From Blattabacterium cuenoti (lineage in GTDB: Bacteria; Bacteroidota; Bacteroidia; Flavobacteriales; Blattabacteriaceae): a DNA stretch of 64,000 nt. The notes below the pieces were generated by a model. It was not told the DNA's origin and made no database searches. It saw only the letters and a program-made list of their open reading frames with translations. How positions within the stretch are numbered: position 1 is the first letter of the stretch; each line of letters begins with the position of its first letter. Positions 26,565 through 36,377 of the stretch are shown here, piece by piece. The stretch spans positions 496,001-560,000 of the forward strand of contig NZ_CP059202.1 of NCBI RefSeq assembly GCF_014251815.1. Reading direction: 5' to 3'. The position numbers and the translations under genes were made by a program.

Positions 26565-28853
26565 TTAAGATAATTTTATTCTAGCCATTTTTGCTGCTTT
26601 TGTCATATTATGAAGCGAAATCAACACTTCTTTCCATTTTCTAGTTTTTAATCCACAATCTGGATTCACCCAAATATTTCTTATAGGTAATTTTTTTGAA
26701 GCTTTTTCTATTAAGTCAAACATCTCTTCTACAGTGGGAATTCTCGGAGAATGAATGTCATATACACCTGGACCTATTTCATTAGGATAAGAAAAAACGG
26801 AAAAAGCTTTTAACAATTCCATTTTAGATCTAGATGTCTCTATAGTAATAACATCTGCGTCCATATTTGCTATATGCTCAAGTATATCATTGAATTCACT
26901 ATAACACATATGTGTATGTATCTGTGTTTCATCTTTTACTCCACTTGAAGATAGACGAAAAGCTTTTATAGCCCAATCAAAATAATATTTCCAATTCCTT
27001 TTTTTCAAAGGTAATCCTTCTCTTATAGCAGGTTCATCGATCTGAATAATTTGAATTCCAGATTTTTCTAGTGATAAAACTTCTTCTCGAATTGCCCAAG
27101 CTATTTGATAAGCAGTATAATAAATAGGTTGATCCTCTCTTACAAAAGACCATTGTAAAATGGTAACAGGGCCAGTTAGCATCCCTTTCATTAATTTTTT
27201 TGTTTTAGTTTGAGCAAAACATATCCATTCAACAGTCATATTTCCAATACGATCAACATCTCCATAAATAACAGGAGGTTTTACACAACGACTTCCATAA
27301 CTTTGAACCCACCCATTCTCAGTAGAAAGTATTCCTTTTAATTTTTCTGAAAAATACTCTACCATATCAGTTCTTTCGAATTCTCCATGAACTAGTACAT
27401 CTAAATCTATTTCTTCTTGTTTTTTAATGACATCTACAATAAGATTTTTAATCTTTTCATCATATTCTTCTTTACTCAATTCTTTTTTTCGAAATTTATT
27501 TCGTAAACTACGTATTTCTTTTGTTTGAGGAAAAGACCCTATAGTAGTAGTAGGGAACACAGGAAGATGAAATTTCTTTTTCTGTTTTTTTTGTCTAATA
27601 TAAAAGGGATTATCTCTTTGTATGTCTTCGTTTGTTATTCTTGCTACTCTTTCCTTTATTTTATGATCATGAAAAATAGAAGATGTTTTTTTGAATAAAG
27701 AAGAGTTTCTTAACAAAATATTTTGATTTCCTCTTACAATTTTTTCTAAATCATTTAATTCTCCAATTTTTTGTCTAGCAAAAGCCATTCTATTTTTAAT
27801 ATCTATATGAATGGAATTTTCATATTCTATATCTATAGGAACATGTAAAAGCGAACAACTAGGAGCAATCATAATTCTATCTTCTCCTACAATTTTTATT
27901 GTTTTTTCTATTTTTTTAATAGAATTAGCATAATTGTTTCTCCATATATTTCTTCCATCAATAAGACCTAAAGAAAGAATCATTTCTGATTCTTCTGAAA
28001 AAAAAGAAAGTATTTTCTCTAACTGATTTGAATCTTCTACCAAATCTATATGTAAAGCTTGAATAGACACATCTTGAAAAAGAGATATATTTTCTGATAT
28101 TCCATCAAAATAAGAAGTTAATAGAATATTGATTCCGTCACAAAATTTAGATATTTCTTTATAAGCATATTTAAAGACTTTTTTCTCTTTTTCAGACATA
28201 TCTAAAACCAAAATAGGTTCATCTAACTGAATCCAATTGATTCCTTTATTTTTTAATTTATTAATAATTTCTATATAAGTAGGAATAAGATTTTCTATTA
28301 AATCCATTTTATGAAAGGACTTTTCTTTCTCTTTTCCTAAAAATAAATAAGATACAGGTCCAATTAATACAGGTTTAATTTTTTTTATTGATTTCAATAC
28401 ATTTTTAGATTCCTTTAATTCATCAAAAATTTTATGAGAAAAAATAGAGAATTTTTGATTTTTTTCGAATTCTGGAACAATGTAATGATAATTAGTATTA
28501 AACCATTTGGTCATTTCCATAGCTTTAACGTCCCATCCATCTTTCTGAAACCCTCTAGCCATAGAAAAACATAGGTCAATGTTATGATGAATTACTGGAA
28601 TAGAAAGATAAGACTCAGAAATAACACCTAACAATAAGGACATATCCAAAACATGATCATAAAAACTAAAATCATTACATGGGATCAAATCCAAATCTTC
28701 TTTTTCTTGCATTTTCAAATTTTCTATTCTTATTTTTTTTCCTATTTCAAATAAAGTATTACGATCAATTTTATCTGACCAATAAGCTTCACAAGCTTTT
28801 TTTAACTCTCTTTGAATTCCTATACGAGGATAACCTAAATTGTGTTTCAGCAT
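26565..28853 (-). CDS. metE: Cobalamin-independent methionine synthase
   Basis: Transfers a methyl group from 5-methyl-THF-triglutamate to homocysteine, giving methionine without vitamin B12. 762 residues, normal size, with two barrel domains. The zinc ligands are visible: His and Cys in THMCYSEF (~640-646), Glu in IETSRSKMELL (~665) and Cys in NPDCGLKTRKW (~727). N-terminal NLGYPRIGIQRELKKA and FPTTTIGSFPQT are also typical. It implies that homocysteine is available, made or imported. Alone on the minus strand, between sufE and the alternative glmU. Confidence 0.97.
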   Translation of the reverse strand: MLKHNLGYPRIGIQRELKKACEAYWSDKIDRNTLFEIGKKIRIENLKMQEKEDLDLIPCNDFSFYDHVLDMSLLLGVISESYLSIPVIHHNIDLCFSMARGFQKDGWDVKAMEMTKWFNTNYHYIVPEFEKNQKFSIFSHKIFDELKESKNVLKSIKKIKPVLIGPVSYLFLGKEKEKSFHKMDLIENLIPTYIEIINKLKNKGINWIQLDEPILVLDMSEKEKKVFKYAYKEISKFCDGINILLTSYFDGISENISLFQDVSIQALHIDLVEDSNQLEKILSFFSEESEMILSLGLIDGRNIWRNNYANSIKKIEKTIKIVGEDRIMIAPSCSLLHVPIDIEYENSIHIDIKNRMAFARQKIGELNDLEKIVRGNQNILLRNSSLFKKTSSIFHDHKIKERVARITNEDIQRDNPFYIRQKKQKKKFHLPVFPTTTIGSFPQTKEIRSLRNKFRKKELSKEEYDEKIKNLIVDVIKKQEEIDLDVLVHGEFERTDMVEYFSEKLKGILSTENGWVQSYGSRCVKPPVIYGDVDRIGNMTVEWICFAQTKTKKLMKGMLTGPVTILQWSFVREDQPIYYTAYQIAWAIREEVLSLEKSGIQIIQIDEPAIREGLPLKKRNWKYYFDWAIKAFRLSSSGVKDETQIHTHMCYSEFNDILEHIANMDADVITIETSRSKMELLKAFSVFSYPNEIGPGVYDIHSPRIPTVEEMFDLIEKASKKLPIRNIWVNPDCGLKTRKWKEVLISLHNMTKAAKMARIKLS

Positions 28854-28894
28854 AAAATAACTTTTTTGTATAACACATGATAAATAAAAATTTG

Positions 28895-30082
28895 CTAAAT
28901 ATCCAATAAATGATATAAATATTCTAAAATATTTTTATCCAAAACAGAAAAATTAACGTTTCTTCTATTCATCATAATTTCAGCAGTACCACAAACTTGA
29001 TTAAAAGGAATTTTTTTGCTTCTTTGAATTCCTCCTAAAAAAAAAGAAGGAATATATCTAGGAGAAAATCCATATCCAAAAATACTATCACTTACACCTA
29101 CAATTGTGGCTGTATTAAATTGAGTATTTATTGCTGATCTAGAATGGTCCCCCATTATCATCCCAAAAAACTGCAAATTTATAGGCATGAAATCTTTTTT
29201 TTCATAATTCCAAACTGTTACTTTTTGATAATCATTCCTCAAGTTTGAAACATTGGTACCAGCACCCAAATTACACCATTCTCCCAAAACAGAATTTCCC
29301 AAAAAACCGTCATGAACCTTATTGGAATAAGAAAATATTACAGAATTAAAAATTTCTCCACCTACTTTACAAAAAGTAGAGATAGTTGTCCCTCCATATA
29401 TTTTTGATCCTATATTTAATATAGAATTTCTTCCAATTGACACTGGACCTATGATTACGGATCCTTCCATAATCTTAACTCCTTTTTCAATATATATAGG
29501 TCCCAATTGAGCATTTAATACAACATTGTTTGCTTTTATATTTTCTTCCAAAAAAATTTTCTCCTTGCAAATAATATGATTTTTCCCCTCCAAAGAAAAA
29601 GATTTTTTACCTTTTGTGAAAAACATAAAATCTTTTTTTAATACAATTTCATTATTTATAAATATATCCCACGGATATTGAATATGAATAACTTGTTTTA
29701 CATAATATATTTTTTTATATTTTTCTAAAGGGAAAGAAAGAATATCTTCTTTTTTTAAAATTTTTTTTTTAAAAGCAATCATTTCTTTTTCAAAAAAAAT
29801 ACCTTCATTTTCTTTTAAAGAAAAAAGAATTTGAATTAATTCTTCATTAGGAATGAATGATGAGTTAATTAACAGTATATCTTCAAAAAATGAACATTCT
29901 TTTTTAGAATATTTTTTTGAAAGAAATGATTGTGTAATAACATCTTCTACATTTTTTCCAATATATTTTTCCCATCTTTCTTTCATTGTGAATAAACCTA
30001 ACCTAATTTCTGATACAGGTCTAGTGAGTGTTATAGGGAATAATTTTTTCCATTCTACACCATCATATAATATAAAATTCAT
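28895..30082 (-). CDS. Putative sugar nucleotidyltransferase, alternative GlmU family
   Basis: 395 residues. The N-terminal half resembles a nucleotidyltransferase (LFPITLTRPVSEIRLG near 15-30), and the second half is a left-handed beta-helix of hexapeptide repeats (~180-330, for example VIIGPVSIGRNSILNIGSKI). This is the Bacteroidetes family annotated as UDP-GlcNAc pyrophosphorylase/acetyltransferase replacing GlmU, though direct proof is limited. If right, it supplies UDP-GlcNAc to MurA. Followed on the same strand after rpmE, as in other Flavobacteriia, where the pair is conserved. Complete frame. Confidence 0.85.
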   Translation of the reverse strand: MNFILYDGVEWKKLFPITLTRPVSEIRLGLFTMKERWEKYIGKNVEDVITQSFLSKKYSKKECSFFEDILLINSSFIPNEELIQILFSLKENEGIFFEKEMIAFKKKILKKEDILSFPLEKYKKIYYVKQVIHIQYPWDIFINNEIVLKKDFMFFTKGKKSFSLEGKNHIICKEKIFLEENIKANNVVLNAQLGPIYIEKGVKIMEGSVIIGPVSIGRNSILNIGSKIYGGTTISTFCKVGGEIFNSVIFSYSNKVHDGFLGNSVLGEWCNLGAGTNVSNLRNDYQKVTVWNYEKKDFMPINLQFFGMIMGDHSRSAINTQFNTATIVGVSDSIFGYGFSPRYIPSFFLGGIQRSKKIPFNQVCGTAEIMMNRRNVNFSVLDKNILEYLYHLLDI

Positions 30083-30104
30083 GTGTTTTTTTTATAATTT
30101 TATA

Positions 30105-30359
30105 TTATAATTTTCTATATTTCTCATATTTTTTCTTAAACTTCTCAGCCGGACCTGTTTTCCCTAGAAATCTTTTTTCACCAGTAAAAAATGGATGTGA
30201 ATAACTAGATATTTCCATTTTGTATAATGGATAATCATTTCCACCTATATGAATAGAATCTTTTGTTGTAACTGTTGATTTACAAATAATCATTTTATCA
30301 TTATTAATATCTTTGAAAACAACAGGTCTGTAATTTTTGGGATGTATTTTTTTTTTCAT
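30105..30359 (-). CDS. rpmE2: 50S ribosomal protein L31 type B
   Basis: Ribosomal protein of the large subunit, 84 residues. MKKKIHPKNYRPVVFKD and SYSHPFFTGEKRFL are diagnostic. The form without the zinc-binding Cys residues (C-minus, type B) is present; there is not a single Cys-x-x-Cys pair. Two bases separate its ATG from the fabH-like stop, so it is likely cotranscribed. No zinc-binding L31 paralog is seen here. Confidence 0.96.
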   Translation of the reverse strand: MKKKIHPKNYRPVVFKDINNDKMIICKSTVTTKDSIHIGGNDYPLYKMEISSYSHPFFTGEKRFLGKTGPAEKFKKKYEKYRKL

Positions 30360-30361
30360 AT

Positions 30362-31459
30362 TTATCTTTTTTTTGGAAAACGGTAAATCATTCCATTAAT
30401 ATTCATTCCCGCACCTAGGGAAGCCATAAGAATAGTATCTCCAGATTGAATTTCATGAACGGGCATTTTTCCTTTAAGAATCAAATCTAATAAAGTAGGA
30501 ATAGTAGCTACAGAAGAATTTCCTAATTTTTGTATCGTCATAGGCATAATTTTTATTAAAAAATCCTTACTTAAAGATTTATAATTATATAATTTCAATA
30601 ATCTATTCAAAATTGCATAATCCATTTTAGCATTAGCTTGATGAATAAGAATTTTTTTTATATCCTTAAAATGTAAATTAGCATGATCAAGCATATTTTT
30701 TAACATATTTGGCACTTCTGTTAATGCATATTCATAAATTCTTCTTCCATTCATTCTAATATGAACCAAAGATTTTTTATAGTTTGGATTCAAGGAAGGC
30801 CCATTGGTTAAATAATATAATTTATCATTATCACATTGAGTGTCTGAATGAATAATTCCATATTTTTCTTCCTCAAAATATTCTACAGCAGATAGAACAG
30901 CTGCTCCTGCGCCATCGGAAAAAATCATTGCATTTCTATCATGGGGATCTATAACTTTAGATAAAGTCTCAGAACTAGTAATTAATATATTTTTAGCATA
31001 TTTGGATTGTAAAAGTTGATCAGCAAGAATCATTCCTTCTATCCATCCTGTACAACCAAAAATCATATCATATGGTCTACATTTTTTATTTTTTATTTTA
31101 AGTTTATTTTTGACTTTAGCAGCAATAGAAGGCATAAAATCAGATTGATAAGAAATAGGATGAATATCTCCATAATTGTGAGACGATATGATATAATCTA
31201 TTTTTTCTTTATTAATTTTAGAATTAATCAAAGCTCTTTTTGCTGCTATTGCAGCAATATCGGAATTCAATAATCCTTTATTTATATATCTTCTTTCTTC
31301 AATTTCTGTAATTTTCTGAAATTTATTAATAATTTCCTCATTAGATTTTTCAATTTTTAACCCTTTTTTATCGTAAAATTTATGCTTCATGAAATGATTT
31401 TTTTTAATGATTTTTTCGGGTAAATAGTGCCCCGTTCCTGTAATGATTGATCGAATCAT
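30362..31459 (-). CDS. fabH: 3-oxoacyl-ACP synthase III family (FabH-like)
   Basis: Condenses acyl-CoA with malonyl-ACP to start fatty acid chains. 365 residues with a thiolase-fold triad: C136 in FGCTGWIEG, H273 in IHQANAK and N314 in GNSSVAT. The C-terminal LMASLGAGMNINGMIYRF forms the usual Gly-rich ending. It is somewhat longer than E. coli FabH (317), and Bacteroidetes often carry more than one such paralog. Whether this is the housekeeping initiator or a branched-chain or other condensing enzyme is uncertain. Upstream gap of 138 bases to menG holds no clear promoter. Confidence 0.88.
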   Translation of the reverse strand: MIRSIITGTGHYLPEKIIKKNHFMKHKFYDKKGLKIEKSNEEIINKFQKITEIEERRYINKGLLNSDIAAIAAKRALINSKINKEKIDYIISSHNYGDIHPISYQSDFMPSIAAKVKNKLKIKNKKCRPYDMIFGCTGWIEGMILADQLLQSKYAKNILITSSETLSKVIDPHDRNAMIFSDGAGAAVLSAVEYFEEEKYGIIHSDTQCDNDKLYYLTNGPSLNPNYKKSLVHIRMNGRRIYEYALTEVPNMLKNMLDHANLHFKDIKKILIHQANAKMDYAILNRLLKLYNYKSLSKDFLIKIMPMTIQKLGNSSVATIPTLLDLILKGKMPVHEIQSGDTILMASLGAGMNINGMIYRFPKKR

Positions 31460-31597
31460 TTCTTTTTTTTATTTTATTGATAATTGATAGTTGGATAAGG
31501 TAATAAAAATAAAATTTTCTAATAAGGAATTAAAGAACCATTTTTTTTTTCTTCATATTTCTTAATTAATTTAAGTAAGAAGGAAATTTTAAATATT

Positions 31598-32323
31598 ATG
31601 AATAAATATTCCCATTTTTCAATAGAAGAAAAATTGAAAAATATGTTTGACCATATCGCTAATAAATATGATTTAATCAATCACATATTATCTTTTGGAA
31701 TAGATTTTATATGGAGAAAAAAAACAATTCATATATTATACAAATTTAATGTAATAAAAGTTAAAAAAATATTAGATTTAGCTACTGGAACTGGAGATTT
31801 AGCTATTTTGCTAGCTAATAAATTTAAATACGCTTATATTACAGGATTAGATCCATCTTATAGAATGTTGGAAATAGCTAAAAAAAAAATAAAAGACAAT
31901 TTTTTTGAAAAAAGAATTCAAACCATTCAAGGTTATTCACAAAACATTCCGTTTCAAAATGAAACTTTTGACCTAGTAACTATTGCTTTTGGAATAAGAA
32001 ATTTTCAATATATACATCATTCTATAAGAGAAATATATAGAATTTTAAAACCTTCAGGAACTTTAGTCATTTTAGAATTTTCTAAACCTTCTAATTTTTG
32101 GATCAATAAAGTTTATTATTTTTATTTTTATTTTGTAACAAAAATAGGAAATTTTATTTCACGAAATCGTTTTGCATACAATTATTTAAAAGAATCTGTA
32201 TTGTCTTTTCCTTATTGTAACGAAAAAATGAATAAACTTTTAAAATATCATAAATTTAATCCAATTCATACACAAAAATTAACTTTTGGAATTGTTTCTA
32301 TTTACTTATTTAAAAAAAAATAA
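31598..32323 (+). CDS. menG: Demethylmenaquinone methyltransferase
   Basis: SAM-dependent C-methylation, last step of menaquinone synthesis (UbiE/MenG family). 241 residues. MFDHIANKYDLINHILSFGI near the N-terminus and the SAM motif LDLATGTGDLAI (~64-75) are conserved, as is VTIAFGIRNF with post-motif signature. With no sign of ubiquinone genes and a Bacteroidetes background, menaquinone is the expected substrate. The upstream 138-base gap shares space with the divergent fabH-like gene; I recognise no consensus promoter in it. Confidence 0.94.
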   Translation: MNKYSHFSIEEKLKNMFDHIANKYDLINHILSFGIDFIWRKKTIHILYKFNVIKVKKILDLATGTGDLAILLANKFKYAYITGLDPSYRMLEIAKKKIKDNFFEKRIQTIQGYSQNIPFQNETFDLVTIAFGIRNFQYIHHSIREIYRILKPSGTLVILEFSKPSNFWINKVYYFYFYFVTKIGNFISRNRFAYNYLKESVLSFPYCNEKMNKLLKYHKFNPIHTQKLTFGIVSIYLFKKK

Positions 32324-32375
32324 AATAAATGGTAAAATTCATTTTCACAACCTTTAACCTAAATATCATTTCGTA

Positions 32376-33902
32376 ATGATAAAGTATTTATCTGGATATT
32401 TTACATCTGCTTTTCTAAAAAAAAGAATTAAGAGTATAGAATTTTTTATGCGTTATCCAATAGAAATACAGAATCAATTAATGAATCAGTTGGTTTTATA
32501 TGCAAAAAATACAGAATTTGGAAAAAAATATGGATTTTGTGATATCAAAAAATATCAACAATTCTCAGAAAGAATCCCTATATGTAAATACTCTGATTTA
32601 CAATATTTTATTAAAAGAATTCGTAAAGGAGAAAAAAATATATTATGGCCAGGAAAAGTAAAATGGTTTGCTAGATCCTCTGGAACCACTAATACAAGAA
32701 GCAAATATATTCCTATCACTAAATTGTCTATGAATGCATGCCATTATAAAGCAGGAAAAGATGTGTTATCTATTTATATTCATAATCATCCCAAAACAGA
32801 GATTTTTTTGGGAAAAGCTGTCCGTCTAGGAGGAAGTTATGAATTACATAAAAAATATAACACATTTTATGGCGATTTATCTTCCATTTTAATTCAGAAT
32901 ACGCCTTTCTGGGTTGAAAATATTTGTGTTCCTAGAAAAGAAATAGCCTTAATGAGTGAATGGGAAAAAAAATTGGAAAATCTTGTAAAAGAAACAGGAC
33001 ATAAAGATGTTAGAATTTTATTAGGTGTTTGTTCTTGGTTATTGATTTTTTTGAAAAAACTATTAAAAGAATTTGACAGAAAAATAATAAATGAAATATG
33101 GCCTAATATTGAGGTAATATTTCATGGAGGGGTGAGTTTAACACCTTACATTTCTCAATATCAGAAATTATTTGATAAATCCAAATCCATAAATTATTAC
33201 GATATATACAGTGCATCTGAAGGTTTTTTTGCAATACAAGATCAAAAAAATGTTAAAGATCTTTTATTATTACTAAATCACGGTATATTTTACGAATTTA
33301 TTCCTACAGAAGAAATAAATAATTCGAATCCTAAAGTATTATCTATTGATAAAGTGGAATTAAATAAAAATTATGCAGTTGTCATTTCTACTAATGCAGG
33401 ATTATGGAGATATATAGTTGGGGATACTGTTAGATTTACTAGTCTATCTCCATATCGAATTTTGATTTCAGGAAGAACAACTCATTATATAAATTCTTTT
33501 GGAGAAGAATTAATTGTTGAAAATACAGAAAAAGCTTTAAATAAAGCTTGCATCAAAACAAACTCCACTATTCATGAATATACTGTAGGTCCTGTGTATA
33601 TGAACACAAAAAATTTTGGAGCTCATGAATGGATTATAGAATTTGAAAATAAACCAAAAAATTTATGTGATTTTAGAAATATTTTGGATAATGAATTAAA
33701 ATCTTTGAATTCAGATTACGAAGTGAAACGATACAAAAATATAGTTTTAGGTCCTCCTATTATATATGTAGCTAGAAATGGTTTATTTTATGATTGGCTA
33801 AAAAAACATAACAAATTAGGTGGACAAAATAAAGTCCCGCGTTTATCCAATGATAGAAGATATATTGATTCTATTTTAGAAATGGAAAAAAGTAGAAATT
33901 AA
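32376..33902 (+). CDS. GH3 family acyl-acid adenylate-forming protein
   Basis: 508 residues, related to plant GH3 auxin-amido synthetases and common but uncharacterised in Bacteroidetes. These enzymes activate a carboxylic acid with ATP and join it to an amino acid. The ATP-binding loop is ARSSGTTNTRSKYIP (~99-113). The second motif YDIYSASEGFF lies near 274-284, and GLWRYIVGDTVRF near 342-354 is the third. All three are well kept. No signal peptide. The acid and amine substrates are unknown. Follows menG by 52 bases on the same strand. Confidence 0.88.
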   Translation: MIKYLSGYFTSAFLKKRIKSIEFFMRYPIEIQNQLMNQLVLYAKNTEFGKKYGFCDIKKYQQFSERIPICKYSDLQYFIKRIRKGEKNILWPGKVKWFARSSGTTNTRSKYIPITKLSMNACHYKAGKDVLSIYIHNHPKTEIFLGKAVRLGGSYELHKKYNTFYGDLSSILIQNTPFWVENICVPRKEIALMSEWEKKLENLVKETGHKDVRILLGVCSWLLIFLKKLLKEFDRKIINEIWPNIEVIFHGGVSLTPYISQYQKLFDKSKSINYYDIYSASEGFFAIQDQKNVKDLLLLLNHGIFYEFIPTEEINNSNPKVLSIDKVELNKNYAVVISTNAGLWRYIVGDTVRFTSLSPYRILISGRTTHYINSFGEELIVENTEKALNKACIKTNSTIHEYTVGPVYMNTKNFGAHEWIIEFENKPKNLCDFRNILDNELKSLNSDYEVKRYKNIVLGPPIIYVARNGLFYDWLKKHNKLGGQNKVPRLSNDRRYIDSILEMEKSRN

Positions 33903-33934
33903 TTTCAAAAAAATATTTTTAACTTATATAGTTT

Positions 33935-34198
33935 ATGACAGAAGAAAAAAAAAAGGAAATATTTAAAACTTATGGAACATCTGTTTATGATACAGGTTCT
34001 TCCAATGTTCAGATCGCTTTGTTTACTTATCGTATTAATTATTTGAACAATCATTTAAAAAATAATAAAAAGGATTTTAACACGGAAAGAGCTTTAGTAA
34101 AAATGGTAGGAAAAAGAAAAAAATTGTTAAAATATATAGAAAAACATAATGTCAATAATTACAAAAATATAATTAAACATTTAGGGTTAAGGAAATAA
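33935..34198 (+). CDS. rpsO: 30S ribosomal protein S15
   Basis: Primary rRNA-binding protein of the 30S platform. 87 residues; TGSSNVQIALFTYRINYLNNHL and LVKMVGKRKKLLKYI are diagnostic. Two conserved residues of the family, in the NHLK and GKRKKLL stretches, contact 16S rRNA. Directly followed after 25 bases by pnp, the universal rpsO–pnp pair, in which the intergenic region often mediates regulation in other bacteria. Confidence 0.97.
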   Translation: MTEEKKKEIFKTYGTSVYDTGSSNVQIALFTYRINYLNNHLKNNKKDFNTERALVKMVGKRKKLLKYIEKHNVNNYKNIIKHLGLRK

Positions 34199-34223
34199 TC
34201 TGTAGATAGAAAATAACAAAAAT

Positions 34224-36377
34224 ATGCTAGATATAGTAAAAGAAACCATCTCTATGGGAGATGGTCGTACTATTATTATAGAAACAGGTAGATTAGCAAG
34301 ACAAGCTGATGGAGCAGTTGTAGTACGTGAAAAAAATACAATGCTTTTGGCTACTGTAGTTGTTTCCAAAGAAACAAAAAAAAATGAAACAAATTTTTTA
34401 CCTTTAACAGTAGATTATAGAGAAAAATATTCTGCTGGAGGAAAGATTCCTGGAGGTTTTATAAAGAGGGAAGGGAGGCCTTCTGATGAGGAAATTTTAA
34501 CGATGAGGTTAGTTGATCGCGTTTTAAGACCCACATTTCCAGATTCTTTTAATAAAGAAATCCAAATCATGATTTCGTTGCTTTCATATGACAAAACTGT
34601 TTTGCCAGATGGATTAGCTGGTCTAGCTGCATCAACCGCTTTATCCGTAGCAAGAATCCCTTTTAATGGACCTATATCAGAAATACGTGTTATTCGTTCG
34701 AATGAAAAATATATCATTAATCCTAGCTTGGATCAATTAAAAGAAGCAGACATAGATTTAATAGTAGGAGCTTCAAGCCACTCTATTATTATGATAGAAG
34801 GGGAAATGAAGGAAATAAAAGAAAAAAAATTTTTAGAAACAGTGATGATCGCTCATAAAGCGATAAAACCACAAATAGAAGCCCAATTACGTTTAGTTGA
34901 CAAACTTTCAAAAAATCATATTTTTTTCTTTGATGATCAAAAATCAATAAATCAAGAACAAGAAAATAAAATGTTAAAATTAAAAGAAGAACTTCATTTA
35001 TTTTCATATTCTAAAATAGAAAAAATTTATCAAAGTTTTTTTGATAAAAAAACGAGATCCATTCAAGAAAAAATTGTACTAAACGATTTTAAAAGAAAAT
35101 TTTTAGCAGAGGAAGAAGAAAAAAAAGCAATTATTGATCAGTTTTTTGAGGAAATAAAAAAAAAGATAACTAGAAATTTAATTTTAAATAAAGGAGTTCG
35201 ATTAGATGGTAGAACTAATAAACAAATACGTTCAATATCCAGTTTTGTTGATTATTTGCCTGGTGTTCATGGTTCTGCTTTATTTTCAAGAGGAGAAACA
35301 CAGTCTTTATCTACAGTCACACTAGGATCTTCTTTAGATGCCAATAGAATCGATAACGTTGTTATGGAAAATCATGAAAAATTCTATTTACATTATAATT
35401 TTCCACCTTTTTCTACAGGAGAAATACGTTCTATAAGAGGAGTTTCTAGACGTGAAGTTGGACATGGAAATTTAGCACAACGCGCATTAAAAAATGTTAT
35501 CCCTAATAATCCATACACAATTCGTGTAGTTTCGGATATTCTAGAGTCTAATGGATCATCTTCTATGGCTACAGTTTGTGCAGCAAGTTTAGCATTAATG
35601 GACGCAGGAATTCCTATAAAAAATCCTGTCTCCGGAATTGCTATGGGGTTATTTATGGAAAATGAAAAAAAAATTGTTATATCTGATATAACAGGAGAAG
35701 AGGATCATTTTGGAGACTTAGATTTTAAAATAACAGGGACTAAATATGGTATGACAGCTTGTCAAATGGACGTGAAAACAATGCAAGGGGTCACATACGA
35801 TCTTATGAATCAAATTTTGATGCAAGCTTTAGAAGGTCGTATTTTCATTTTAAATAAAATGTTAGAAACTTTACCTAAATATAGGCAAAAAATGAAACCT
35901 AATGCTCCAAAAATATATACTTTGAATATTCCAAAAGATTTCATAGGTTCAGTTATAGGTCCTGGTGGAAAAGTCATTCAAGAAATACAATCATATACAA
36001 ACACAAATATACTCATTGAAGAAAAAGGAGATTCAGGTTACATTGAAATTATTGGAAAAGATGATGAAAAAATAGAGAAAGCTATTAGTAGAATTAAAAA
36101 AATAGCTTTTGTCCCTGAATTAGGAAAAGTTTATAAAGCAAAAGTAAAATCTATAAAAGATTTTGGCGCATTTGTTGAAATTTCTAAAGGAGTAGAAGGG
36201 TTGCTGCATATTTCGGAAATAGGATGGAAAAGATTGAATAATATAGAAGAAGAGTTGCATGTAGGAGATATTATTGACGTTAAATTTATGGGAATGGACG
36301 AAAAAAATAAAAAAATGAAACTCTCTAGAAAAGTACTTTTACCCCGTCCTATAAAAAATAAAATTAAAAAAATATGA
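34224..36377 (+). CDS. pnp: Polynucleotide phosphorylase
   Basis: 3'-5' phosphorolytic RNase of the RNA-decay machinery. 717 residues: first RNase PH domain (~5-145), linker helices (~150-310), catalytic second RNase PH domain (~315-545) with GEEDHFGDLDFKITGT, KH domain (FIGSVIGPGGKVIQEIQ, ~573-589), and S1 domain (GKVYKAKVKSIKDFGAFVEI, ~634-653). Complete. Its stop overlaps the rpoD start as ATGA, so translation of the sigma factor is coupled to pnp. Confidence 0.97.
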   Translation: MLDIVKETISMGDGRTIIIETGRLARQADGAVVVREKNTMLLATVVVSKETKKNETNFLPLTVDYREKYSAGGKIPGGFIKREGRPSDEEILTMRLVDRVLRPTFPDSFNKEIQIMISLLSYDKTVLPDGLAGLAASTALSVARIPFNGPISEIRVIRSNEKYIINPSLDQLKEADIDLIVGASSHSIIMIEGEMKEIKEKKFLETVMIAHKAIKPQIEAQLRLVDKLSKNHIFFFDDQKSINQEQENKMLKLKEELHLFSYSKIEKIYQSFFDKKTRSIQEKIVLNDFKRKFLAEEEEKKAIIDQFFEEIKKKITRNLILNKGVRLDGRTNKQIRSISSFVDYLPGVHGSALFSRGETQSLSTVTLGSSLDANRIDNVVMENHEKFYLHYNFPPFSTGEIRSIRGVSRREVGHGNLAQRALKNVIPNNPYTIRVVSDILESNGSSSMATVCAASLALMDAGIPIKNPVSGIAMGLFMENEKKIVISDITGEEDHFGDLDFKITGTKYGMTACQMDVKTMQGVTYDLMNQILMQALEGRIFILNKMLETLPKYRQKMKPNAPKIYTLNIPKDFIGSVIGPGGKVIQEIQSYTNTNILIEEKGDSGYIEIIGKDDEKIEKAISRIKKIAFVPELGKVYKAKVKSIKDFGAFVEISKGVEGLLHISEIGWKRLNNIEEELHVGDIIDVKFMGMDEKNKKMKLSRKVLLPRPIKNKIKKI

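Noticed and set aside
31460-31597. Search for promoters or small RNA in the 138-base fabH/menG divergent gap
   Set aside because: No TAnnTTTG on either strand and only a 5-bp CTTAA/TTAAG symmetry; nothing supportable.
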